A stretch of 64,000 bases of DNA, taken from positions 682,001 to 746,000 of the forward strand of contig NZ_CP061008.1 of the NCBI RefSeq assembly GCF_014490035.1, written 5' to 3'. The number at the start of each line of letters is the position of its first letter. Within the stretch, counting starts at the first letter, position 1. The stretch comes from Achromobacter xylosoxidans (lineage in GTDB: Bacteria; Pseudomonadota; Gammaproteobacteria; Burkholderiales; Burkholderiaceae_B). Shown here piece after piece: positions 56,540 through 64,000 of this stretch. The position numbers were made by a program, and so were the translations under genes. The notes beneath the pieces were generated by a model, which was not told where the DNA came from, ran no database searches, and was given only the letters and a program-made list of their open reading frames with translations.

Positions 56540-57871
56540 CTACTGCTTGTCCATATACGTCAGCGCGGAAGCCACCAGCGCGCGCACGCCCACGCGCAGC
56601 GCGCTCTCGTCGATGGCGAACTCCGGCGAATGGTTGGGCGCGCCGCTCTTGTCGCCGAACGGCGAGGCATTGATGAACCAGAAGACCGAGGGCACCTTGC
56701 CACTGACGCCATAGGCGCCGAAGTCCTCGCTGCCGGTGGACGGCGCCGGCATTTCAACCGTCTTGCCGGCGCCGGCCGCTGCCTGCCATGCTGGTATCAG
56801 GTTGCCGGTCAGGGATTTATCGTTGTCGACGACCTCGTAGCCGGTGTAGATGTTCACCTTGGAGCTCAGGCCGTAGGCCTGCGCAATATGCTCGGCGCGT
56901 GCGCGGATGGCCTCGTGGACGATGCGTTGGTTGTGCGACGATAGCGAGCGTACCGTGCCTGCCAGTTCGGCGCTTTCGGGCAGGATGTTTGCGCGCCGGC
57001 CACTTTGCAACATGCCGATGGACAGCACGGTCACGCCGTCAGACTGATCCACCTTGCTGCTGGTGATGCCCTGCAACGCCAATGTCAGTTCGGCCGCGGG
57101 TACGAGCGCGGGATTGGCGGTCCATGGGCGGCCGCCGTGTCCGCCTTTGCCGTGCAGCGAGATCTCGAAGCGGTCGCCGCTGGCCATGGTGGGGCCGGCG
57201 CGATAGGCGATGGTGCCGGAGGGCGCGCCGGCGCCGATGTGCTGGCCGAAGACCACGTCCACTTTGGGATTCTCCAGCACGCCCTGCGCGATCATGGCCC
57301 TGGCGCCGCTGGGTTCCTTGTCGGGTCCCCATTCTTCCGCGGGCTGGAACAGGAAGACGATCGTGCCGGGCAGTTCCTCCCGCATCGCCGACAAGGCCTT
57401 GGCCGCGCCCAGCAGCATGGCGACATGAGTGTCGTGGCCGCAGGCGTGGGAAACCGATACCTGCTCTCCGCGCCAGACGGCCTTGGCCTGCGAGCGGAAC
57501 GGCAGGTCATTGCGTTCCTCGACGGGCAGGGCGTCCATGTCGGCGCGCAATGCCACTACAGGCCCCGGCTTGCCGCCCTTGAGCACGGCCTTGATGCCGG
57601 TACGCGCCACGCCGGTCTCGACGGTGATGCCCGGCATCGCGCGCAGGGCGTCGGCGATATATTTCGCCGTTTCCGTCTCCTGGTACGACAGCTCCGGATG
57701 CTGGTGTATGTGGCGTCTCCATGCGATCACTTCAGGTTCGGTCTGGTCCGCCCGTTGCAGGGCTTCCTGCAGCAGGCCGACGCCGGAGGCGGCCATGGGC
57801 GTGGAGGGAGCCAGGGTCAGCGCCAGCATCAATCCGGAACTCGCGGCCATAAGCCGGTTGAGGAGGGGCAT
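56540..57871 (-). CDS. M20-family amidohydrolase (HipO-like), exported
   Basis: 443 residues from the ATG at 57871 (GGAG six bases upstream). N-terminal signal peptide about 1-30 (LMAASSGLMLALTLAPSTPM), so the enzyme is probably periplasmic, unlike most cytosolic HipO types. M20D features: HQHPELSYQE, SHACGHDTHVAMLLG (metal ligands), FQPAEEWGPD (catalytic Glu), dimerisation insert about 200-320. Likely cleaves an N-acyl amino acid. It lies 52 bases after the aminotransferase gene. Confidence 0.92.
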   Translation of the reverse strand: MPLLNRLMAASSGLMLALTLAPSTPMAASGVGLLQEALQRADQTEPEVIAWRRHIHQHPELSYQETETAKYIADALRAMPGITVETGVARTGIKAVLKGGKPGPVVALRADMDALPVEERNDLPFRSQAKAVWRGEQVSVSHACGHDTHVAMLLGAAKALSAMREELPGTIVFLFQPAEEWGPDKEPSGARAMIAQGVLENPKVDVVFGQHIGAGAPSGTIAYRAGPTMASGDRFEISLHGKGGHGGRPWTANPALVPAAELTLALQGITSSKVDQSDGVTVLSIGMLQSGRRANILPESAELAGTVRSLSSHNQRIVHEAIRARAEHIAQAYGLSSKVNIYTGYEVVDNDKSLTGNLIPAWQAAAGAGKTVEMPAPSTGSEDFGAYGVSGKVPSVFWFINASPFGDKSGAPNHSPEFAIDESALRVGVRALVASALTYMDKQ

Positions 57872-57923
57872 GCCTTGCTCCAATCAGTGGGTCGCCTCGG
57901 ATCTGCGGGCCAGGGAGAAATTT

Positions 57924-59126
57924 TCAGCGCCGGGCGCAGGCCGCGATGGCGCCTGCGACGTAGTCGATGTTGCCGTCGGTCAGGCCGGCCACGCAGAGTC
58001 TGCCGGATTTCAGCAGATACACGGCATGTTCGCGCCGCAGCGATTCGACCTGCTGCGGGCTCAACCGCATGTAGCTGAACAGTCCTTGCTGCCGCTCGAT
58101 GTAGTCCCAGGTTTCGGGCGCGCCGGTCAGTTGCTTCAGCGCGCCGGACAGGCGGGTGCGCAGGCTGACGAGCCGTGTCCGCATCTGCTCCAGTTCTTCG
58201 GTCCAGACCTGCCGCATCGCGCGATCGCTCAGAACGGCGGCGACCAAGGCTGCGCCAAACGTAGGAGGCGTGGAGTAGTTGCCGCGTATCAGCAACTTGA
58301 GCTGGCCCAGCGCGCGGTCCGCGGCGGCTTTGTCGCGACACACGATATTCAGGGCGCCGCAGCGTTCGCCGTACAGGGAAAAGTTCTTCGAGAAGGAGCT
58401 GGCGACCAGACATTCCACGCCAGCACGCGCCATTGCACGGATTGGTTCGGCGTCTGCGTCCAGGCCTAGTCCAAACCCCTGGTACGCCAGGTCGAAAAAG
58501 GGAATCAGGCCTTGGCGCGCAAACAGTTCGGTCAGTGCCTCCCACTGATCCGCGGACAGGTCCACGCCCGTTGGGTTGTGGCAGCTGGCGTGCAGTACGA
58601 CGATGGACCCGGCCGGCAGTGCCTGCAACGCGTCATGCATCTGCGCGAAGCGCACGGTGGCAGTTTCGGCGTCGTAGTAAGGGTACTCATGCACCGTGAA
58701 GCCTGCCTGGCGAAAGATCTGGGCATGGTTCTCCCAGGTCGGATCGCTGACCCAGACCGTCGCGTCGGGGCGGATTTGGCGCAGCAAGTCCGCGCCCAGC
58801 TTCAAGGCGCCGGTGCCGCCGACGCTTTGGGCCGTCACCACGCGCTCAGGTTCAGGGCCATCGGCGCCCAGGACCAGTTCTCTGGCGGCGTTGCGGTACG
58901 GCGCCGATCCGGGAATGGGCAGGTACGGATGCGGCTTGTCCGCCTGCACGAGCATGTCGCGCGCCTGGCGCACGGCGCGCATCACGGGGATGGTGCCGTC
59001 CTCGGAAAAGTAGGTGCCGATGCTGAGGCTCACCTTGTGCGGAGCCGGATCGTTCTGGAAGGCTTCAACCAGCGCGAAGATCGTATCGCCGGCCGCAGCG
59101 GGCAGGGGGGAGAAAAGGGACTGCAT
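57924..59126 (-). CDS. Aromatic/aspartate aminotransferase (TyrB/AspC type)
   Basis: 400 residues, fold type I, family-standard length. PLP lysine in SSFSKNFSLYGERCG (about 250); substrate-site Arg near the C-terminus in LKSGRLCVAGL; N-terminal LSIGTYFSEDGTIPV. Transaminates aromatic amino acids or aspartate. In this cluster it probably acts on an amino acid released by the M20 amidohydrolase, giving a 2-oxo acid. Confidence 0.93.
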   Translation of the reverse strand: MQSLFSPLPAAAGDTIFALVEAFQNDPAPHKVSLSIGTYFSEDGTIPVMRAVRQARDMLVQADKPHPYLPIPGSAPYRNAARELVLGADGPEPERVVTAQSVGGTGALKLGADLLRQIRPDATVWVSDPTWENHAQIFRQAGFTVHEYPYYDAETATVRFAQMHDALQALPAGSIVVLHASCHNPTGVDLSADQWEALTELFARQGLIPFFDLAYQGFGLGLDADAEPIRAMARAGVECLVASSFSKNFSLYGERCGALNIVCRDKAAADRALGQLKLLIRGNYSTPPTFGAALVAAVLSDRAMRQVWTEELEQMRTRLVSLRTRLSGALKQLTGAPETWDYIERQQGLFSYMRLSPQQVESLRREHAVYLLKSGRLCVAGLTDGNIDYVAGAIAACARR

Positions 59127-59170
59127 GGAGCTGCCTCATGAGGAAGATGCGGCCGCGGCGGGCCAGGATG

Positions 59171-60082
59171 TCAGCGTGGCGCTTGGATCTGCACCGCCAG
59201 CGTACCGATGCCTTCGATCGTTGCGCTGATTTCGTCGCCGACATTGAGGAACGTGCCTTGCGGCGCGCCCACGCCGGCGGGCGTACCTGTCAGTACTAGA
59301 TCGCCGGGCTCCAGCGTCATGATGCGGCTCAGGGTCACCAGCTGCTCGCGGATGTCGAAGACCATGCCGCTGGTGCGCGCGTCTTGCTTGCACTGGCCGT
59401 TGACGCTGAGCGTCAATCTCAGATCCATGGGGTCGCGGATGAACGCCGCAGGCACCAGCCTGGGGCCGAGGGGGCAACTGGTGTCATGCGCCTTGCCGGC
59501 TACCCAGTCCAGCTTGTAGAAGGTGTCGGGCGCCTTGTTGAGATCGCGCGCCGACATGTCCACGGCCACCGTATACGCCGCCACATGGTCGAGCGCGTCT
59601 TCCAGGCGCAGGTTCCTGGCGGTCTTGCCTATCACCAGCGCCAGTTCGATTTCCCAGTCCAGGCGTTCGCAACCGATGGGCATGTGTACCGTTGCGCCCT
59701 CGCCGACCACGGCCTGGCGCGGCGGCTTGAAGAAGAAGAACAGGCGCTGCGCGGATTTGTCCGCGGCATTCGGCACGTTCATTTCCGCCAGATGATCATG
59801 GTAGTTGGCCCCCGCGCACAGCACCTTGCCTGGATACTGCAGCGGCGCCAGATGGCGGACCGGACCGGCGACTTCGTGACCGGCGAGCGCCGCGCGGCGG
59901 GCGGCCGCCTGCTCCAGCAATGCCAACGAGCGCGGCCAGTCCTCGAAGAGTTCCCGGACGGACGCGTCCAGCGCCGGCAGGTCCAGGATCCTCGCGCAAG
60001 CGGCAAGGGGATAGTGGCTGCCATCGATCTCCAGGCAGGCGACAGGACGGGAGGCGACGTCGAGAGTGGTCAATGCAAACAT
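59171..60082 (-). CDS. Fumarylacetoacetate hydrolase-family protein
   Basis: 303 residues from the ATG at 60082 (MFALTTLDVASRPVACLEID); a longer start lies inside the TctC gene and is rejected. FAH C-terminal domain (about 90-300): VLCAGANYHDHLAEM, LDWEIELALVIGK (ExE metal ligands), DMSARDLN, VLTGTPAGVGAP. Members hydrolyse or isomerise 2,4-dioxo acids from aromatic degradation. It lies 38 bases after the TctC gene and 44 before the aminotransferase gene. Confidence 0.93.
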   Translation of the reverse strand: MFALTTLDVASRPVACLEIDGSHYPLAACARILDLPALDASVRELFEDWPRSLALLEQAAARRAALAGHEVAGPVRHLAPLQYPGKVLCAGANYHDHLAEMNVPNAADKSAQRLFFFFKPPRQAVVGEGATVHMPIGCERLDWEIELALVIGKTARNLRLEDALDHVAAYTVAVDMSARDLNKAPDTFYKLDWVAGKAHDTSCPLGPRLVPAAFIRDPMDLRLTLSVNGQCKQDARTSGMVFDIREQLVTLSRIMTLEPGDLVLTGTPAGVGAPQGTFLNVGDEISATIEGIGTLAVQIQAPR

Positions 60083-60120
60083 GGGTATTGATCCGGTGAG
60101 ATGGGAAAGAGAGGCGTCGC

Positions 60121-61104
60121 TCAGTCGATGACGAAGCCGGACTGGGCCACCGTGTCGCGCCACTGGTCGAACTGCTCCCGCGCGAGCGCATCGACGGCCT
60201 GCGGTGTGCCGCCGGCCGGCCGCATGCCAAGCTCGGCGACTCGCTTGGCCACGTCAGGCAGGGCCAGGATCTCGTTCACCGCCGTGTTCAGCTTGCGGAC
60301 GGCCGGCTCAGGGGTGCCGGCCGGCGCATACAGTCCGGCCCAGCCCGAGGTCTCGAGTTCGCCCAGCCCGAGTTCGCGCATGGTCGGCGTTTGCGGCAGC
60401 GCCGGTTCGCGTTGCGCGCTGAAGGTCGCCAGAACGCGCAGCTTGCCAGCCTGCGCCAGGGGGACGACTTCGCCGGCGTCCATCACGATGGCATTGATGT
60501 GTCCGCCCAGCAGCGCGGTGACGGCATCCTTGCCGCCCTTGAACGCGATGTGCTCCAGCGGCGTATCCAGGCGCCTGGCCAGCGAAACGCCCAGGAAATG
60601 CTGCAGGCTGCCGGTGCCGGATGTACCGTAGAACGTCTGGTCCGGATTCTGTTTGGCCCAGGTCCGGAATCCCTCGAACGAGGTGATGGGGCTGTCGGCC
60701 GCCACGGCAAGCACGATGTCCCAGCTCACCAGCTGCGTCACCGGCTTGAGGTCGGTGAAAGGGTCGTAGCCGAGCTGACGGAACAGGTGCGGGTAGAGGA
60801 AGATGGCCACGCCTGGCGCCACCAGCAGGCTGTTGCCATCCGGCGCCGCGCCCTTGACCGCCTGAATGGCGATGCGCGTCTGCGCGCCGGGGCGGTTCTC
60901 CACCACCACCGGCCGCTCCAGATGGCTGGGAAGCTTCTCGGCCACGATCCTGGCTATGGTGTCGAACGAGCCGCCGGCCGGCAGGCCGACGACCAGCTTT
61001 GCAGGCTGCTGCGCGTGGCCGCTGGCGGCCATGAACAGGCTGGCCAACGCCAGGTACTTGAGTCGGGTTATCAGGGCGGCCCCGCCGGGAACGGCTGTCT
61101 TCAT
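60121..61104 (-). CDS. TctC/Bug-family periplasmic solute-binding receptor
   Basis: 327 residues, GGAGACAAG before the ATG. Signal peptide about 1-31 (ends GHAQ). The first beta strand is unusual: QPAKLVVGLPAGGSFDTIARI lacks the YP-x-KP start and has Phe in the carboxylate loop (GGSFD). VVENRPGAQTRIA follows. It opens the TctC-FAH-aminotransferase-M20 set, so it may import a related amino-acid derivative. Confidence 0.93.
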   Translation of the reverse strand: MKTAVPGGAALITRLKYLALASLFMAASGHAQQPAKLVVGLPAGGSFDTIARIVAEKLPSHLERPVVVENRPGAQTRIAIQAVKGAAPDGNSLLVAPGVAIFLYPHLFRQLGYDPFTDLKPVTQLVSWDIVLAVAADSPITSFEGFRTWAKQNPDQTFYGTSGTGSLQHFLGVSLARRLDTPLEHIAFKGGKDAVTALLGGHINAIVMDAGEVVPLAQAGKLRVLATFSAQREPALPQTPTMRELGLGELETSGWAGLYAPAGTPEPAVRKLNTAVNEILALPDVAKRVAELGMRPAGGTPQAVDALAREQFDQWRDTVAQSGFVID

Positions 61105-61291
61105 CTTGTCTCCACGGTCTTTTTATTTGAGTTGACCCTGGCGAGGATTGTAGGCGCGTGGTGAAAACCGTCTAATGAAGATTAGTCATCGGGTGAAAGC
61201 CAATAGGAATTATAAAAATAGGAACGGCGCCGCGGCGACCTGTCTGCCGTCCCGCTCGGCGATGGCCACCACGGCGGCCAACGGACCAGGG

Positions 61292-61744
61292 CTAGGGATA
61301 GACGGGCTGGTCGCGGCGGGTGCCAGCGCCCCAGTCCACATCAAGACTGGCGATTGGCGCAACCTTGCGCGTCGCATTGTCGATGCACACGAGCCCGGCC
61401 TTCCCCGTGGCGACCGCGCGCCCGCTCTGCTTTTCCGTCAGGTGAAATTCCAGATCGAAGCCGTACTGGTTGAAGTTGTCGGGGGCGATTTCGATGCGCA
61501 GGACTTCTCCGTGGTGACTTTCTGACTTGTATTGAAGGGCCAGGTCCGCCACGACGAAATGATGCCCCTCGATGTCTTGTTCCTGATAGCCCAACGAGTT
61601 GATGAACCTGACCCTGGCCTCCGAGACCAGAGTGATCAACTGGGCATGGTCGAGGTGTCCCCCGTAGTTGATGTGGCCGGCATAGATCTGGATCTCGGTG
61701 GCGAAGGGGTAGTGGCTTCTGGGTTCGAACAAGAGGCGTGGCAC
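61292..61744 (-). CDS. Hotdog-fold (4HBT-like) acyl-CoA thioesterase
   Basis: 150 residues with a GTG start at 61744 (no better ATG). Hotdog helix region HINYGGHLDHAQLITLVSEA at about 24-43 resembles 4-hydroxybenzoyl-CoA-type thioesterases, where the usual Asp is shifted into the helix. It follows an acyl-CoA synthetase gene by 49 bases on the same strand, so it may release or proofread the acyl-CoA. Confidence 0.82.
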   Translation of the reverse strand: MPRLLFEPRSHYPFATEIQIYAGHINYGGHLDHAQLITLVSEARVRFINSLGYQEQDIEGHHFVVADLALQYKSESHHGEVLRIEIAPDNFNQYGFDLEFHLTEKQSGRAVATGKAGLVCIDNATRKVAPIASLDVDWGAGTRRDQPVYP

Positions 61745-61793
61745 GTGAGGAAGACTAAAAGAGTGTGTGTTGAAGGATGAATTCCGCGCGCCG

Positions 61794-63419
61794 CTATTGG
61801 GGCTCGCAGGGACTGCCGTCAGTGGCGGGCGCGCGTCGCGCGATCAGGGCGGGCAGGTCTCGTTTAAGCACCTTGCCCATGGGGTTGCGTGGCAGTGATT
61901 CCAGGATGAACCAGTGCCTGGGTACTGCGTAGTCGGCCAGCCATTGGACGCAGTGCGCCTCAAGGCGCTCGCTATCCAGCGCCGCGCCGGGCCGGAAGAC
62001 GATGCAGGCCGCCGCTTCTTCGCCCAGCTTGGGATGAGGGAAGGGGATCACCGCGACTTCCTGTATTTGCGGCAGGCGCTGCAGCGCGTTTTCGATGGCG
62101 GCGGACGAGACTTTCAGGCCGCCGCGATTGATCACGTCCTTGCTGCGGTCGACGAAGCGGAACAGCCCGTCCTCGTCCTGGACCACGATGTCGCCGGTGT
62201 GTAGCCAGCCGTTGCGAAAGGTGTTTGCGCTTTCCTGCGGGTTTTCGAAGTAGCCTTGGGCCATGCTGGGGCCGCGAAAGCATAGTTCGCCTGGCTCGCC
62301 CGGCGGGACTGCTTGACCGTTCTCGTCCACCGCGCGCAATTCGCAGTTGGGCATGGCGGCGCCGATCATTCCCGCCTTGGCGGGCAGCCAGTGAGGCGGC
62401 AGGCTCGCGCCCGCAGGTCCGCTTTCGGTCATGCCCCAGATCTGCATCTGGTCTACCCAGGGCCAGGCCTGGGCTATGCGTTCGATGGCGGCCACGGGCA
62501 TGGGCGCGCCGCCATAAGCGATCCGCCGCAGGCGCCCCAGGGCGTACGTTCCGCGTTCGCATTCGTCCAGCATGTACTGGATCACGGCGGGCACGCCATG
62601 GTAGACGGTGGATTGCTCGGATTCCGCCAGGCGCAACCGGTCAGCGTTGCCGGGCAGATGCTCCAGGACGAAGCCGGCGCCGTGCACCCAGGAGGACATG
62701 CATCCAAGATTCAGGCAGGAACTGGTGAAGAATGGAAAGGCGCCCTGGTAGAGGTCGCCGGCGCCCAGCCCGACCGCCTGACCGACGGCGAATCCGGCGG
62801 CGATCATGCTCCGATGGCTGTGGATGACGGCCTTGGAGCGGGAGGTCGTGCCCGAAGTAAAGAGCAAGCATGCGGGCGAGTCCGGATCCGGGCCGACGGC
62901 CGCGGATAGACCGGCGTCCGTGCCGTGCAAAGGGTCTTGCCATGCGTTCGCGGCATTCGCGGGGGCGTCGATATGCACTTGCCTGGTGCGTGTCAGGCGT
63001 TGCAAACGGGCGGCCGACGCCGTGCCGCAGACCACCAGAGCAGGGGTCACCAAGTCCAGCGCGTGGACGAGATCGTCGTCGGCGGCGCGCGTGTTCATGG
63101 GCACGGCAACCGCGCCTATGGCGAAGCAGCCGAGCGCAGTCAGGATGGCTTCCCGTCCGGCGTCGTTCGCCAGGTAAATGGCGACCCGGTCGCCGGACTC
63201 GATGCCGATGGCGCGCAGCCACCCCCCCATCCGGCGTGAAAAAAGAGCTAGCTGCGCGTAGGTCAGACGATCGCGAAAACCCTGAATCGATTGCGCTGAT
63301 AACGCGACCCGATGGGGCTGCTGTCTGGCCCGCAGTTCAAGCAGTTGTCTCAGGGTTTTGCCGGAGACTGCATCCCACGAGGGCGGGAGCGAATCATCAT
63401 GCGGCGCTTCGGATTCCAT
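61794..63419 (-). CDS. AMP-forming acyl-CoA synthetase
   Basis: 541 residues. ANL superfamily: P-loop LLFTSGTTSRSKAVIHSHR (about 182-200), MWGMTESGPAGASLPP-type A5 region, LHTGDIVVQDEDGLFRFVDR (about 418-437), NRGGLKVSSAAIE, and catalytic Lys in LPRNPMGKVLKRDL near the C-terminus. Activates an acid through an acyl-adenylate. It lies 33 bases after a second synthetase gene and upstream of the thioesterase gene. Confidence 0.94.
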   Translation of the reverse strand: MESEAPHDDSLPPSWDAVSGKTLRQLLELRARQQPHRVALSAQSIQGFRDRLTYAQLALFSRRMGGWLRAIGIESGDRVAIYLANDAGREAILTALGCFAIGAVAVPMNTRAADDDLVHALDLVTPALVVCGTASAARLQRLTRTRQVHIDAPANAANAWQDPLHGTDAGLSAAVGPDPDSPACLLFTSGTTSRSKAVIHSHRSMIAAGFAVGQAVGLGAGDLYQGAFPFFTSSCLNLGCMSSWVHGAGFVLEHLPGNADRLRLAESEQSTVYHGVPAVIQYMLDECERGTYALGRLRRIAYGGAPMPVAAIERIAQAWPWVDQMQIWGMTESGPAGASLPPHWLPAKAGMIGAAMPNCELRAVDENGQAVPPGEPGELCFRGPSMAQGYFENPQESANTFRNGWLHTGDIVVQDEDGLFRFVDRSKDVINRGGLKVSSAAIENALQRLPQIQEVAVIPFPHPKLGEEAAACIVFRPGAALDSERLEAHCVQWLADYAVPRHWFILESLPRNPMGKVLKRDLPALIARRAPATDGSPCEPQ

Positions 63420-63452
63420 GATTTTTGCCTCTGCTGCGATTTAGCGATGGGA

Positions 63453-64000
63453 TCATGCCTGCGCGAGCAGACGGGGCGCATCCTGGCAGTCTTCCGTGGC
63501 GGCCCGGGCTTTGAGGACGTGCTTGAGTACCTTGCCGGTGGCGGTACGCGGCAGGTCGTCCACCACGAACATGCGTTCCGGGAATTTCTGGCGAGCCAGC
63601 CTGGCGCTTTCCAGATAGGCCAGCAGGCCGGGAAAATCCAATTCGCGTCCGGGCCGCAGGACCACGTAGGCGCAGGGTGTTTCTCCCATCCTGGCATGGG
63701 GAAACGCGACCACCGCGGCCTCCTGGATGGCTGGATGCTGATGCAGGAGATCTTCGATCTCCTTGGGACTGATATTCTCGCCTCCGCGGATGATCAGATC
63801 CTTCATGCGGCCGGTGACGGTGATGTAGCCGTTCTCGTCGATGTAGCCGAGATCGCCAGTGTGGAAATAGCCGTCCGCGTCGAAGGCTGCTTCGGTATCG
63901 CTCGGATCGGTGTAGCCCAGCATCACTTCCGGTCCTCGGGCCGTGATTTCGCCGGCCAGGCCAGTCGCGAGCGGCACGCCGCTAGCCGGATCCACGATGC
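63453..64000 (-). CDS. AMP-forming acyl-CoA synthetase, C-terminal part
   Basis: Cut by the right edge; the last 182 or so codons are visible. YFHTGDLGYIDENGYITVTG, RMKDLIIRGGENISPKEIE and catalytic Lys in LPRTATGKVLKHVLK are the A7-A10 motifs of the ANL family. A second acyl-CoA synthetase follows 33 bases downstream, so two activating enzymes are produced from what seems one transcript. Confidence 0.92.
   Translation of the reverse strand, partial: IVDPASGVPLATGLAGEITARGPEVMLGYTDPSDTEAAFDADGYFHTGDLGYIDENGYITVTGRMKDLIIRGGENISPKEIEDLLHQHPAIQEAAVVAFPHARMGETPCAYVVLRPGRELDFPGLLAYLESARLARQKFPERMFVVDDLPRTATGKVLKHVLKARAATEDCQDAPRLLAQA

Overview
The window is G+C-rich DNA (a 60-base sample inside htpG at 19081-19140 has 38 G/C). 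Its gene content points to a betaproteobacterium of the Alcaligenaceae, Achromobacter/Bordetella-like. The signs are seven TctC/Bug-type periplasmic receptors in 64 kb, many LysR/IclR regulators, a GNAT-Rnk fusion, a beta-class GST and a hairpin-rich repeat behind ffh. This assignment comes from family knowledge; no database was searched.

Layout. 1-10035: transport and regulation (M81 peptidase edge, TctC receptors, an AapJ-like amino-acid receptor, a FUSC protein, LysR-DMT/gst and SDR/LysR divergent pairs). 10114-14920: a lower-G+C accessory island beside a tRNA-Leu(CAA) gene. It carries an orphan VbhA/Fic-antitoxin-like gene, an unknown PD-(D/E)XK-like protein, an IS3-family relic, and a translationally coupled pair: a MazG-like pyrophosphohydrolase and a GIY-YIG / DUF2075-type helicase / S24 (LexA-like) protease fusion. 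This pair is the strongest candidate for an undescribed, probably anti-phage or DNA-damage-responsive, system. 15137-20922: tRNA-Leu, an NCS2 permease, a DKNYY protein, htpG with a good sigma-32 promoter, and an orphan hipB with a 35-codon hipA stub.

20919-30194: a six-gene acyl-CoA catabolic operon (NDP-forming acyl-CoA synthetase, MDR oxidoreductase, two acyl-CoA dehydrogenases, two TctC receptors) with two overlapping divergent IclR regulators. 30378-33063: an MFS exporter and a low-G+C orphan membrane protein. 33133-38443: the D-galactonate (De Ley-Doudoroff) operon dgoK-dgoA-dgoD-transporter with a divergent IclR regulator. 38461-49203: mainly core genes (GST, ampD, ypjD-like, ffh, kbp, thiS, pip, trmB, tRNA-Gly(CCC), GNAT-Rnk) plus a GlxA-type AraC regulator.

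49296-56482: an operon-like run of alpha/beta hydrolase, two TctC receptors, CoA-transferase, a probable heteromeric acyl-CoA dehydrogenase pair and an enoyl-CoA hydratase. It looks like import, CoA activation and beta-oxidation of an unidentified carboxylic acid. 56540-64000: opposing genes for an M20 amidohydrolase, aromatic aminotransferase, FAH-family protein, TctC receptor, hotdog thioesterase and two AMP-forming acyl-CoA synthetases, the last cut by the right edge. Where possible, starts were chosen from ribosome-binding sites and family N-termini.
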